DNA from: Symsagittifera roscoffensis
Taxonomy: Eukaryota > Xenacoelomorpha > Acoela > Convolutidae
Reading direction: 5' to 3'
NCBI RefSeq assembly: GCF_963678635.1
Contig: NW_026970882.1
Location: forward strand, 1-64,000
DNA: 64,000 nucleotides
The notes under the pieces were generated by a model. The model searched no databases, was not told where the DNA came from, and was given only the letters and a program-made list of their open reading frames with translations. Shown one piece after another: positions 10,165 to 22,579 of this stretch. The translations under genes were made by a program, and so were the position numbers. Position 1 is the first letter of the stretch. The number at the start of each line of letters is the position of its first letter.

Positions 10165-10632
10165 TCAAACAATTTTTTTCTGTTTCAGGCAACTACACTT
10201 TTTATTAATCGAGTATTTATCATCCTCATCGTTTTCATCATTACTTTCAGCACATTCTTTTTCGGGACGGACTGATCGTTTTGACGTGTATAGTCTTTTA
10301 TGATGTTTATCATTTACAGCTGAGGAGGATGAGGAGGAAGAGGAGGAGGAGGAGGAGGAAGAAGATGAAGTCTTTTCATCAGTTTGTTTTTTAACCAATT
10401 TTTTAGCCTTTGAATAATTATCTGCCAAACAATCAAATTCTCTTGTCGTTAAGGTCACTGCTTGATAACATTTGAATACACCATCTTCATTCTTTTCATA
10501 TAACTTAACTGTGATATATGTACCCGTTTTGTCAAAAGTTTTCGTTCCAACCCGTACAATGCATTTTTCTCCCGAAGATATATCCTGAAAATCATCGTAA
10601 AAGTCTGTATCATTTTCTAGCGACGAGTACAT
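10165..10632 (-). CDS. PC4-like single-stranded-DNA-binding candidate with acidic/serine tail
   Basis: Intact 155-aa ORF. ATG at 10632 (MYSSLENDTD) is preferred; an upstream open stretch begins only at a TTG codon (10719). Residues about 15-75 hold GEKCIVRVGTKTF, GTYITVKLYEKNEDGVF, AVTLTTREFDCLADNY and KAKKLV. This pattern (beta strands, a DG turn, then T/S-L-T-x2-E-hydrophobic helix) resembles the C-terminal domain of transcription coactivator PC4, which binds single-stranded DNA. A long serine tract (AGG/AGA-type codons on plus strand near 10330-10375) and an acidic DENDEDDKY segment follow. The match is by eye only. It may act in element replication or late transcription. Confidence 0.45.
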   Translation of the reverse strand: MYSSLENDTDFYDDFQDISSGEKCIVRVGTKTFDKTGTYITVKLYEKNEDGVFKCYQAVTLTTREFDCLADNYSKAKKLVKKQTDEKTSSSSSSSSSSSSSSSSAVNDKHHKRLYTSKRSVRPEKECAESNDENDEDDKYSINKKCSCLKQKKIV

Positions 10633-11335
10633 AGTGGTGGTGGTAACGGTAGTGAATTGCTGGTTCAACTGTTTTATGAGAGAGTGTAATGAATAATGTA
10701 CTGGATAGAATATAAACAAATCTCTGTGGATTTAATTTTATGGCGCACCTTCAGCCGATAGCGGGAGAATTTAATCAGTTTTTGCAATTGGATTTGTATA
10801 AGACAAAAGCGTGTTTATTGCATCTGTCATTTTTGTCTGGAAAGCCCCTGAATGGGTCATAAATCTCAGTTAATGTTATATGTCGGTATACATGTACTCA
10901 CTTTGAAGTGGAGACCTTTATAGCCCCTCGTCCGCGGGACATAAAAAAAGGCGTCATGCACTCTATTGAAGTAGAGATAGCAATAGCTTGCATCTGTCTG
11001 GCAAATTCCCGTTTTAGCTCTTAAATCTCAACGTTTTTACCCTGGCGGCATGCATGTTATCTCTTTGAAGTGTAAAAATTTTGTCATTTTGTGCTTGGGG
11101 TATCATAAAAAGGCGCCATGCTCTTTCTTTGAAGTATAGATTTTCAAAGCGTTCACATTTCTACTTTAATTGCAAAAGCCCTGAAAACATAATAAAATTT
11201 CACACAACCAGATTTATGGTAATTGGCTAAATCCTAAATCTCCAGCAATTAAAAACTGAAAGTGGTAGATCAAACTAAATCTAATCACTATTTTTATTCA
11301 ATCTCTCAAAGTCAATCAACTCAAAATTTTCAACG
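10633..11335. promoter_or_regulatory. divergent intergenic region with four related promoter-like repeats
   Basis: The region separates the minus-strand gene starting at 10632 from the plus-strand gene starting at 11336. Four related blocks lie at 10881-10914, 10941-10978, 11042-11078 and 11104-11140. The shared core is GGCG, then CATG, a CTCT-like stretch and TTGAAGT followed by a purine tract. Blocks 2 and 4 are directly preceded by ATAAAAA, a TATA-like sequence. Such spacing suggests bound-factor sites or reiterated core promoters; this is inference. Confidence 0.55.
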
Positions 11336-12004
11336 ATGGCAACTCCACTGCAAATCATTTCAATTAATTCTCTTGAAAGAGCTATATTATACCAAACTTA
11401 TACCAAAGATTCTATCGTAGTGGTTCACCAGGAACGGAACATAAGTCATCGAAAAACAAGTCCTATCAACGATCTTGATCCAGGAAGCAGATAATTCGAT
11501 GAATGGGTCACTAAAAACCAAATGATGTTACCCAATTATTTGCTAGATCAAATTGGTATCATCATACAAAGCAGAAAACAGGTCTACGAGAGTTGTTGTG
11601 TGACTGAATCGTATCCTGCGCTGAAGCGCACAGATATTCAAGACCCTACTTGCCTTGATCGTTCACCGAGAAAAATACTGTTTAACTACGATTGCCAATC
11701 GATCCCCTTCTACGAAAATCAGGAAGGATCCATTAGAGATTTAGCAGAGCGAGAAAGCTACTGGAACATTGAGTCAATTGAATCACCAGATTCATCAGAG
11801 AAAAAAGACGAGGACCAGCAGACGCCCAAAACCCCAATAAAACCGGATATTTTTTCAATCACTCAACAACAGCAGCAGCAGCACACTTCTGCTTCTTCTT
11901 CCACCAGTCAAAGTCCCACTGCACCAAACTTAGTAGCTGAGACGCTGCCTATCAATGCTTGCTATGCGCCCAAAAAACGTAAAATTGTATTCAATCCGTT
12001 TTAA
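11336..12004 (+). pseudogene. Q/S-rich Polinton protein of unknown function, one stop
   Basis: One frame runs from ATG 11336 to TAA 12002-12004, interrupted only by TAA at 11492-11494. The first part has LQIISINSLERAILYQTYTK. The region after the stop holds NQMMLPNYLLDQIGIIIQSR, an SPDSSEKKDEDQQTPKTP segment, a six-residue Gln tract and a basic end (APKKRKIVFNPF) that could be a nuclear localisation signal (KKRKIV). No family recognised. It sits between the divergent promoter-like region and the polymerase genes. Confidence 0.55.
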
Positions 12005-12925
12005 GAAAATTTTTAAAAACTGTTTGCTATTTTTAAAAATGCTTTGATTTATTAAAATTATGGATGTGTTGTTTTGGTTTGATGTGTTGCTTTCACTTTT
12101 TATCAAATCAGTTTGATTTCTGTTTGTATATATATATATATGTGTATATATTTTATGATTTCTGTGTCAGTTGAATAAATTAATTTTGAGTGTTTTGTTC
12201 TCAATCAAACTCAATCGATAAGAAAAATCAAGAAAGAGATAGATAAAGTATCAGGTAGAATGTTCCATTAAAATCTTTTAATTTTGAAATAGATAAGGAA
12301 AATTTTGTTTAAATCGAATAATTGCAGGATACCCTTTGTTTCCCAGTAGGACAAAAAAATCATAGCAAACCATTAGAAACAAAATTTTAGGTTAAAGTTA
12401 ATTTTGAAATTTTGTTTAATTTTTCCTTTTCCTCCCAAAAATATTCACAAGTCAATTCCTACTCTACCAATAATCTAGTTGAACAATTAATGATCCCCAT
12501 GGCTTGCCCTATCATAGGCAAACAAAAATGTTCCACCTAACCAAGCGTCTATTTTTATCAGATCAAAAATTATCGGTTTCAGAACCTTGAATTAGTCAAA
12601 ATCCTATTTTTAAAAATTTTTGAAACGGAAATCAGCAAAATCTTTTATTTCGAACTAGAAAAATTGACGCTCTGAACCTATGGTTCTACGCAAATCAATT
12701 GGTTTGCTTTTGTTAAGTTATAAACAATTTTATTTTTAATGTAGTTCAAAATTCCGAAAATCGAAAAAATGAAAATTCACCGTGAAGGAGTTGTTTTTAA
12801 GCAAAAATAATGCGTTTTTCGCGATGGTTCAGGGATGCCGATGGACACAAAAAACATTCGAATTTCATCTCGGTTCACGTTCCAGACACCCAAGTGAAAC
12901 TTTCACTTTTCGAATATCGCTTTTA
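12005..12925. other. non-coding AT-rich region with degenerate repeats
   Basis: No gene recognised. It contains a TA/TG microsatellite near 12127-12152. A block near 12497-12600 (CCCTATCATAGG, then TATCAGATCAAAA) is related to blocks at 13140-13200 and 13258-13340 in the polymerase duplication unit. A 67-codon ORF at 12782 has no recognisable feature and is not called. Confidence 0.6.
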
Positions 12926-14326
12926 GTGAACTTTAGAAAATGTTTGAATGCGTCGTTAATCTTTCCTGATCGGTGGGAACCATAATTAAACATTTGAGAA
13001 TAATAAAAAAAAATTTTTTTTTAATTTCATTTTTTTTCAATTTTTTCAAATTTTTTCAAATATTTACATTAATTTTCAGCAGAGTTTTTTCGTCTCAATT
13101 ATAAATTATAGCTTTTAGCAAAACTTTGCTATGACAACTTGTTGCCCTACCATAGGGGAACAGAAACTTTTCTAAAAATTGTTCTGATCTATAAGTTTCT
13201 GTTTTGTTCTAATTATAAGTTTTTTATCTTGTTTATTGTCTGCAATTAAAAAATTGCTAGGCTACTGGTTTAACCCATCACAGGACAACAGAAAAAGTCC
13301 CCATGGTGAACTGTCTATCTTATTCAGATCAAAAGTTAAGGTGTTCAAAACTGTATACAGCCAATTCCAAGCAACCCTGATAGAATCCCCTGCAATTCCT
13401 TCTTTTACCGTGGTGATTAGCTCTAATTCTTTTTATATACCTGCCTACAGAAATACTAGTCACTTCAAACTAAGTGTACTAGGGGATAGGTGTTTAAGCA
13501 AGACTTGAGGTTAAATCTATATACTTGAAAGGAATTAGTCAAACCACCAAGTCTCAGTAATGATTATTTCCTTAACAGGACTGACTAATATAACCGGAAA
13601 GGAAATTAAAACCGCTAATCAACAACTATAATTCACCTACGCTTGTGGTTGGAAAACAATTAAGATTTTAAATCCAAATTGAAAATTCAATTTTGCCTTT
13701 TGCTTTCTGAATTTCAACAGCTCTTGATTGAAACAAAAAAATTTTTATGCAAAAACTTTCTTCTGATTAATCAGACCAGTTTGAATTTTTCTCAACTCAT
13801 AAAATTCGAAAAAAAATCATTAAAACAATGCCTAATTCTTCTAAAGCTAAAACCAATCTCGCATGTCATCTGAGTGGTGCGGTTCTGGGCTCTGCTAAAA
13901 ACCTACGACGTCATAAGAAGACAGTCCACAACCTTCATGCGCCGACTGCAGCCACCAGAGTCAAATGCGATGAATGCCTTGAGGAGTTCAGTTCGGTGGC
14001 TGAAACTATTCAGCACATTAAAATAGATCACGGTAAATCAGCAAACAAGCATTGTGCAATTTGCAGAACAGTGTTCATGAGCTTGGGAAAATATCAGAGT
14101 CACATGAACAACCGCCATGGACTTCCAGTCTGGGATTCGGATGCTGGCTCTACTTCAACGACAATCAAAATGAAGGGAACGCGGAACCCCCACAAAGGCA
14201 ACCAGATGCAAGACAGCGAGAGATGAAACAGATAGTGAAGATTCAAGGAGGTTTTCAGATGCCAATGAGCATTCTGGAAATAGGAAGATTTGAAAGGTTG
14301 AACAATATTCAAATCAACGTATTTCG

Positions 14327-14445
14327 GTAAGTTTATTTGACATTTCAAATTTCTTCCAGAAATTTTTTCTATTAAGAAAAAATCAACCATGACCTAGAAG
14401 TTTATACTATTTCAAATAAAGTAATATTTTTTTTCTCTAATTTAG
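14327..14445 (+). other. intron 1 of polB copy 1
   Basis: GTAAGT donor and TTTAG acceptor. Joining the exons links INVFR to the conserved block before HYVLINDLTKLV in frame, where unspliced reading would stop. Confidence 0.8.
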
Positions 14446-17010
14446 GTACCAGTCAGAAGAGCTGATACTAATCCGGATTTCAAAAGAGCTAAATTGTACA
14501 TTTGTGATGGACTTGCGTCTTCTTTCCGACGGTTCTGCATAACACTATGTGCTAATCAACGACCTGACCAAGCTAGTCAACTTTATTCGTAAAAGAGCAC
14601 CACGCGACAGAAATGAAATCTGCCGAAATTGCTTCCACACTTGCACTTCCAACGACATTCTACGTCAACATCAAGAAATTTGCTATCGACAAGATGGCAT
14701 TGAAATCACGATGCCCGGGCCCGACAACGATCGACATGTGTTTAAAAACTTTGGTGCACGATCGTTTGTACCACGTATAGTATACTTCGACTCGGAGTCA
14801 TTAATTGTACCCGTAGCTGGCCCAGAGCCTGACAACGAAAAATTGAACACTCACCTCATCGAAAAACACCAGAACTGTGGGTATGCATTCGCAGCTGTAG
14901 AATTTGGAAACCCTGAGGTGGTCAAGTTCGAGTTGAAAAGGGGACCTGACAATTTCGAACATCTGTTACTGAGCTTGTAAACGCTTGCAAAGGAAGTTTA
15001 CATTGAAAAAAGAAGACATTACGCGTTCACGGGGCAAAGAGAAACAAGAAAAGAATATTCATCCGAGTGCTGGATATGCGAATTGCCTTTTGCATGGGAT
15101 GAGGAAAAGGTATTAGACCACTGTCACTATACCAACAAGTTTCTCAGGTGGGCACATAATTCATGCAACATCAACCGCAAGACAACTAATTTCATTCCTG
15201 TAGTTGCCCACAATCTAGCAAACTATGACCTACATTGTATCATTCGAGCATTGAATAAAAGCAACCCACACAATGTCTTCTCTGTCATACCGAGCACCGA
15301 AGAAAAATTCATCTCAATAACCATATCGGTATGGATCAAAACGTTCTACGATAAAAATGGAATAATTAGAAATGTGTATGAGAATCTGAGATTTATCGAC
15401 TCCTACAAGTTCATGCAATCTTCCTTATCAACGCTCGTTAATAATTTGCCACCTGATAATTTCAGTCTATTGGAAAATTTATTCAAAGCAAAAGGACATT
15501 CAAGAGAGAAAATTGATTTTTTGAAACGAAAAGGATTCTACCCCTACAGCTACATTGATGGCTTCAAGAAATTCATTGAACCACGATTACCCGCCCGAAG
15601 ACTGTGGACGAATAGCCTAGCCGGCGGTGAGGTCAGTGTAGATTGATCAGAGTTCAACCATGCAATCATGGTATTCACTAAATTCGGCTGTAATTCAATT
15701 GGTGACTACCACGACCTGTACCTCTCTACCGATGTGCTGTTACTTGCTTCTGTATTCGAAGCTTTTCGATCCGTGTGCTATGAAACATATGGAGTCGATT
15801 GCGCGCACTATTATACCGCAAGTAACTTGGCGGGGGATGTGTTCCTTAAAATTTGCCGAGCAGATCTTCGATTGCTAACCGAGCGCCATCACCTTCAGTT
15901 TGTAGAGAGGATGATTCGTGGTGGAATGTCGTCTGTATATGCCCGAAAATACTGGAAAGCCAACAACCAGTATCTTGACGACCATGATAAAAATGAGGAA
16001 AATTCGTTCATCGTAAACATCGAGGCAAATAATCTCTACGGAGGTATCATGCAAAATTACTCGTTGCCCTTAAACGATTTCAAATGGGCGGACAACTCGG
16101 TGGATATACCTAAACTACTACTGACGGAAGAGGATAGTGAGTGGGGTTACCTAGAGGAGGTAGATATCGAGTTCCCCGACAAGCTCCATGACTACTTCAA
16201 AGACTATCCTCCTGCGCCATCAAAAGAAATTGTACAGATAACTGACTTGAGTACCGATCAAGTGGAAATGATGGGCAAATTAGGTATCACCAGTCTACCC
16301 AAAGTGCCTAAGCCTATACAGTCTCTACAAAAAAAGTCAGGATATATTTTGCATTACCTGACCCTTCAGCTTTACATACAATTAGGTGTGAAGGTGACTG
16401 CTGCAATTTCGACAGTGTAAGTGGATGGCCCCTTTTGTACAGATGAACACTGAGCTAAGAAAGAAGGCTAAGAACATTTTTGAGGAAAATTTTTATAGGC
16501 TCATAATAAACTCATCTTTTGGCAAGACGATGGAAAGTAAACGAAACAGAACAAAAATGAGTATAGTGCGTAACGAAACCGAGCTACTGCAAAAGTTGTG
16601 CCAGACCTCATTGAAGTCATTCCAAATTATACACGAAGACCTTGCTACAATAACATTCAATCCAAGCTCAATCCGGTGGGATAAGCCAACGATCGTTGGC
16701 GCAGTAATATTGGACATTGCAAAAAAATACATGTTCAAAACCCACTACGTGCAAATGAAGCCAAACTTTAATTTCGAGCTATTGTACTCCGATACTGATA
16801 GCTTTATTTATATGATAAATTGTGACGATATATACGAGCAACTAAAAGAAAAGGGACACTTGATTGACTTCTCGAATTATCCCAAACAATCACCACTGTA
16901 TAATGAAACCCACAAGAAACAGGTGCTAATGTTCAAGGACAAGATGGGTGGAGACTTGATAGAAGAATTTGTAGCACTCAAACCGAAATTATATTCTCTT
17001 AAACTCAAAA

Positions 17011-17184
17011 GTAAGTGGTAAAAATTAACCAAATTCCAAAAACACAATGACAGAAAAAATAAATAAAATTTGGTTGGCACCTTTAATACATTTTTCTTTT
17101 TTTTTTGCTTTTATGATAATTTGTAGATTGCTTACATAAACAGAGCTCGTTTTTAAAACTAATATCTGTTTTTTTTTGTTTTAG
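17011..17184 (+). other. intron 2 of polB copy 1
   Basis: GTAAGT donor after KLYSLKLK, and a pyrimidine-rich tract ending TTTTAG. Splicing joins in frame to the conserved VSAKGISWYAKKQLTHD block. Confidence 0.85.
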
Positions 17185-18746
17185 ATAGGAGCAACAAAGT
17201 CTCAGCGAAAGGAATCTCTTGGTATGCAAAAAAACAGCTGACACATGATCGCTTTAAGGACGCCCTATTCAACCACAGAAATTTTCGAGTTAAAAAAACG
17301 AGTATCAGATCAAAAAAACACGAGCTACAAGCTGTCAACATAAATATATTAGTGTTAACAGCTTTGGACACAAAGAGATTCCTCCTCGGTGACCTGGTAA
17401 CCTGTTTACCTTTTGGTCACTTTTTGACCCGCGAAGATAGATTTAATAACCAAATTTTACTCGACGACTGGGATGGTAGTTTAGAAAATAACCCTTGAAA
17501 GTGAACTTTACAAAGGGTTTGAATGCGTCGTTAATCTTTCCTGATTGGTGGGAACCATAATTAAACATTTGAGAATAACAAAAAAAAATTTTTTTAATTT
17601 CAATTTTTTTCGATTTTTTCAAAATTTTTCAATTATTTACATTAATTTTCAGCTGAGTTTTTTCGTCTCAATTATAAATTATAGCTTTTAGCAAAAATTT
17701 GCTATACCACCTTGTTGCCCTACCATAGGGGAACAGAAATTTTTCTAAAAATTAATCTGATCTATAAGTTTCTGTTCTGTTCTGTTCTGTTCTGTTCTAA
17801 TTATAAGTTTTTTTATCTCGTTTATTGACTGCAATTAAAAAATTGCTAGGCTACTGATTTAACCTATCACAGGACAACAAAAAAGGTGCCCAAGGTGAAC
17901 TAACTATCTTATTCAGATCAAAAGTAAAGGGGTTCAAAACTGTATTCAGCCAATTCCAAGCAACCCTGATAGAATCCCCTGCAATTCCTTCTTTTTCCGT
18001 GGTTGTTAGCTCTAATTCTTTTTATATACCTGCCTACAGAAATACTAGTCACTTCAAACTAAGTGTACTAGGGGATAGGTGTTTAAGCAAGACTTGAGGT
18101 TAAATCTATATACTTGAAAGGAATTAAACAAACCACCAAGTCTCAGTAATGATTATTTCCTTAATAGGACTGACTATTATAACCGGAAAGGAAAATAAAA
18201 CCGCTAATCAACAACTATAATTCACCTACGCTTGTCGTTGGAAAACAATTAAGATTTTAACTCCAAACTAAAAATTCACTTTTGTCTTTTGCTTTCTGAA
18301 TAGAAGTTCTTGATTGAAACAAAAAATCTTTATTCAAAAACTTTCTTCTGATTAATCAGAACAGTTTGAATTTTTCTCAACTCATTAACATTCGAAAGAA
18401 AATCAACAAAACAATGCCTAATTCTTCTAAAGCTAAAACCAATCTCGCATGTCATCTGTGTGATGCGGTTCTGGGCTCTGCTAAAAACCTACGACGTCAT
18501 AAGAAGACAGTCCACAACCTTCAAGCGCCGATTGCAGCCGTCAGAGTCAAATGCGATGACTGCCTTCAGGAGTTCAGTTCGGTGGCTGAAACTATTCAGC
18601 ACATTGAAATAGATCACGGTAAATCAGCAAACAAGCACTGTGCAATTTGCAGAACAGTGTTTATGAGCTTGGAAAAATATCAGAGTCACATGAACAACCG
18701 CCATGGACTTCCAGTCTGGGATTCGAATGCTGGCTCTACTTCAACC

Positions 18747-18779
18747 GGTGGTGGTGGTGGTGGTGGTGGTGGTGGTGGT
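18747..18779 (+). repeat. GGT microsatellite (polyglycine)
   Basis: About 11 GGT units after the zinc fingers in polB copy 2. The reading frame differs on its two sides. Confidence 0.9.
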
Positions 18780-19706
18780 AGCAATGAGACTATCGCCATC
18801 GAAGGTTAATTAACTAATCAACAACACGAGTACCTCAAAGCACTCGGTCAATTTTGACTGAGAGTCAAACCGCTTTCAATGGCAATTTGAAGAAATATCA
18901 ACTAAGTTTCGACGAGAATGAAATTGACCTGCTCGATTTCATGATGCGAAACAAAGAAGTCATTGATGACTTCATATTCGAGCACTCGCAAAACGGATCA
19001 ATTAAGGTGCAATTCTTAGTTGAAGTGAGCTTGATGAAACACCCTACCGTGGAAAACGACGAAGAACCCAATGTTGAGAAAATCACACTTTTCGTGAACA
19101 CCGAGATGGTACGTGTCAATTATGATGGTCTGGAATAGGGGCAGTACATTGAGATGATTGAACATATGCTCAACTCCATCAACTGCTTCGCTTCTCATGG
19201 AAGTGGGTGGACAATTGAAAGAATTTTGAAAATAACTATCAATTTCGCTAAACTGTCTCCAATGCGCGCAGGAAGCTACTTGCCGCTACCCCTTGGTCTC
19301 AAAAAACAGAACTTCAACCTTGTAAATATAGAAAAATGACGAACGATAAACGCTTTCTGTTTTGCTTCATAGCAGCCTATCACCTCAAACATGGTCCACC
19401 TCTATACGCATCTTATCAGGCATACCGAAAGAAGACCAAATGTGCAACGTATAAAGAAGAAGACAGTGAGGACGAAGACAGCGATGATGATGAAGTAAAA
19501 GGAGAGTCTGATAAGGATGTTGTCGTCGTTGCCGTCAACGACAATCAAAATGAAGGGAACGCGGAACCCCCACAAAGGCAACCAGATGCAAGACAGCGAG
19601 AGATGAAACAGATAGTGAAGATTCAAGGAGATTTTGAGATGCCAATGAGCTTTCTGGAAATAGGAAGATTTGAAAGGTTGAACAATATTCAAATCAACGT
19701 ATTTCG

Positions 19707-19826
19707 GTAAGTTTATTTGACATTTCAAATTTCTTCCAGAAATTTTTTCTATTAAGAAAAAATCAACCATGACCTAGAAGTTTATCCCATTTCAAATAAA
19801 GTAATATTTTTTTTCTCTAATTTAAG
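19707..19826 (+). other. intron 1 of polB copy 2, acceptor altered
   Basis: The donor GTAAGT is kept. At the 3' end copy 1 reads TTTAG then GTACC, but this copy reads TTTAAGTACC. The AG has moved one base downstream, so splicing there would shift the frame. Confidence 0.7.
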
Positions 19827-22403
19827 TACCAGTCAGAAGAGCTGATACTAATCCGGATTTCAAAAGAGCTAAATTGTACATTTGTGATGGACTTGCGTCT
19901 TCTTTCCGACGGTTCTGCATATCACTATGTGCTAATCAACGACCTGACCAAGCTAGTCAACTTTATTCGTAAAAGAGCACCACGCGACAGAAATGAAATC
20001 TGCCGAAATTGCTTCCACACTTGCACTTCTAACGACATTATACGTCGACATCAAGAAATTTGCTATCGACAAGATGGCATTGAAATCACGATGCCCGGGC
20101 CCGACAACGATCGACATGTGTTTAAAAACTTTGGTGCACGATCGTTTGTACCACGTATAGTATATTTCGACTCGGAGTCATTAATTATACCCGTAGCTGG
20201 CCCAGAGCCTGACAACGAAAAATCGAACACTCACCTCATCGAAAAACACCAGAACTGTGGGTATGCATTCGCAGCTGTAGAATTTGGAAACCCCGAGGTG
20301 GTCAAGTTCGAGTTGAAAAGGGGACCTGACAGTTTCGAACATCTGTTACTGAGCTTGGAAACGCTTGCAAAGGAAGTTTACATTGAAAAAAGAAGACATT
20401 ACGCGTTCACGGGGCAAAGAGAAACAAGAAAAGAATATTCATCCGAGTGCTGGATATGCGAATTGCCTTTTGCATGGGATGAGGAAAAGGTATTAGACCA
20501 CTGTCACTATACCAACAAGTTTCTCGGGTGGGCACATAATACATGCAACATCAACCGCAAGACAACTAATTTCATTCCTGTAGTTGCCCACAATCTAGCA
20601 AACTATGACCTACATTGTATCATTCGAGCATTGAATAAAAGCAACCCACACAATGTCTTCTCTGTCATACCGAGCACCGAAGAAAAATTCATCTCAATAA
20701 CCATATCGGTATGGATCAAAACGTTCTACGATAAAAGTGGAAAAATTAGAAATGTGTATGAGAATCTGAGATTTATCGACTCCTACAAGTTCATGCAATC
20801 TTCCTTATCAACGCTCGTTAATAATTTGCCACCTGATAATTTCAGTCTATTGGAAAATTTCTTCAAAGCAAAAGAACATTCAATAGAGAAAATTGATTTT
20901 TTGAAACGAAAAGGTTTCTACCCCTACAGCTACATTGATAGCTTCAAGAAATTCAATGAACAACGATGACCCGCCCGAAGACTGTGGACGAATAGCCTAG
21001 CCGGCGGTGAAGTCAGTGTAGATCGATCAGAGTTCAACCATTCAATCATGATATTCACTAAATTCGGCTGGAATTCAATTGGTGACTACCACGACCTGTA
21101 CCTCTCTATCGATGTGCTATTACTTGCTTCTGTATTTGAAGCTTTTCGATCCGTGTGCTATGAAACATATAGAGTCGATTGCGCGCACTATTATACCGCA
21201 AGTAACTTGGCGGGGGATGTGTTCCTTAAAACTTGCCGAGCAGATCTTCGATTGCTAACCGAGCGCGACCACCTTCACTTTGTAGAGGGGATGATTCTTG
21301 GTGAAAGGTCGTCTGTATATGCCCGAAAATACTGGAAAGCCAACAACCAGTATCTTGACGACCATGATAAAAATGAGGAAAATTCGATCATCGTAAACAT
21401 CGAGGCAAATAATCTCTACGGAGGTATCATGCAAAGTTACTCGTTGCCCTTAAACGATTTCAAATGGGCGGACGACTCGGTGGATATACCTGAACTACTA
21501 CTGACGGAAGAGGATAGTGAGTGGGGTTACCTAGAGGAGGTAGATATCGAGTTCCCCGACAAGCTTCATGACTACTTCAAAGACTATCCTCCTGCGCCAT
21601 CAAAAGAAATTGTACAAATAACTGACTTAAGTACCGATCAAGAGGAAATGATGGGCAATTTAGGTATCACCAGTCTACCCAAAATGCCTAAGCCTATACA
21701 GTCTCTACAAAAAACGTCAGGATATGTTTTGCATTATCTGACCCTTCAGCTTTACATACAATTAGGTGTGAAGGTGACTCACCTTCATAGAATGCTGCAG
21801 TTTCGACAGTGTAAGTGGATGGCCCCTTTTGTACAAATGAACCTTGAGCTAAGATAGAAGGCTAGGAACATTTTTGAGGAAAATTTTTATCGGCTCATAA
21901 TAAACTCATCTTTTGGCAAGACGATGGAAAGTAAACGAAACAGAACAAAAACGAGTATAGTGCGTAACGAAACCGAGCTACTGCAAAAGTTGTGCCAGAG
22001 CTCATTGAAGTCATTCCAAATTATACACGAAGACCTTGCTACAATAACATTCAATCCGAGCTCAATCCGGTGGGATAAACCAACGATCGTTGGCGCAGTA
22101 ATATTAGACATTGCAAAAAAATACATGTTCGAAACCCACTACGTGCAAATGAAGCCAAACTTTAATTTCGAGCTATTGTACTCCGATACTGATAGATTTA
22201 TTTATATGATAAAATGTGACGATATATACGTGCAACTAAAAAAAAGGGACACTTGTTTGACTTCTCGAACTATCCCAAACAATCACCACTGTATAATGAA
22301 ACCCACAAGAAACAGGTGCTAATGTTCAAGGACGAGATGGGTGGAGACTTGATAGAAGAATTTGTAGCACTCAAACCGAAATTATATTCTCTTAAACTCA
22401 AAA

Positions 22404-22579
22404 GTAAGTGGTAAAAATTAATCAAATTCCAAAAACACAATGACAGAAAAAATAAATAAAATTTTGTTGGCACCTTTAATACAATTTTCTCTTTTTTTTT
22501 GCTTTTATGATAATTTGTAGATTGCTTACATAAACAGAGCTCGTTTTTAAAACTAATATCTGTTTTTTTTTTGTTTTAG
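22404..22579 (+). other. intron 2 of polB copy 2
   Basis: GTAAGT donor and TTTTAG acceptor match copy 1. Splicing continues in frame into VSAKGISWYAKK. Confidence 0.85.

Larger units (their letters stand above)
13828..17494 (+). pseudogene. polB: Polinton protein-primed DNA polymerase B, copy 1, broken
   Basis: Starts at ATG 13828. The N-terminus has three C2H2 zinc fingers; finger 1 has lost its second cysteine compared with copy 2. About 780 bp of the N-terminal polymerase region is deleted after 14155. Exon 2 has the exonuclease DxE motif in YFDSES (Asp 14789), palm motif A as IEANNLYGGIM (Glu at 16022 where the family has Asp), motif B INSSFGKTME and motif C YSDTDSF (16785-16802). Lesions: TAA at 14540, TAA at 14978, TGA at 15644, and a small deletion with frameshift near 16395. 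Two introns are readable (14327-14445, 17011-17184). The 3' end is cut off by the duplication junction. Confidence 0.93.
12926..17497 (+). repeat. tandem duplication unit 1 (polymerase upstream region plus polB copy 1)
   Basis: It is highly similar to unit 2 at 17501-22894, starting at gtgaacttta. Compared with unit 2 it lacks roughly 780 bases after 14155, between two tcaac-containing sequences. It ends abruptly at aataaccctt, where unit 2 continues into the polymerase C-terminus. Confidence 0.93.

Noticed and set aside
10881-11140. Possible CRISPR-like array
   Set aside because: Only four imperfect repeats with irregular spacing, inside a eukaryotic transposon; better explained as promoter-type repeats.
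12782-12985. 67-codon ORF before polB
   Set aside because: Composition and position suggest non-coding sequence; the matching region before unit 2 does not keep the frame.
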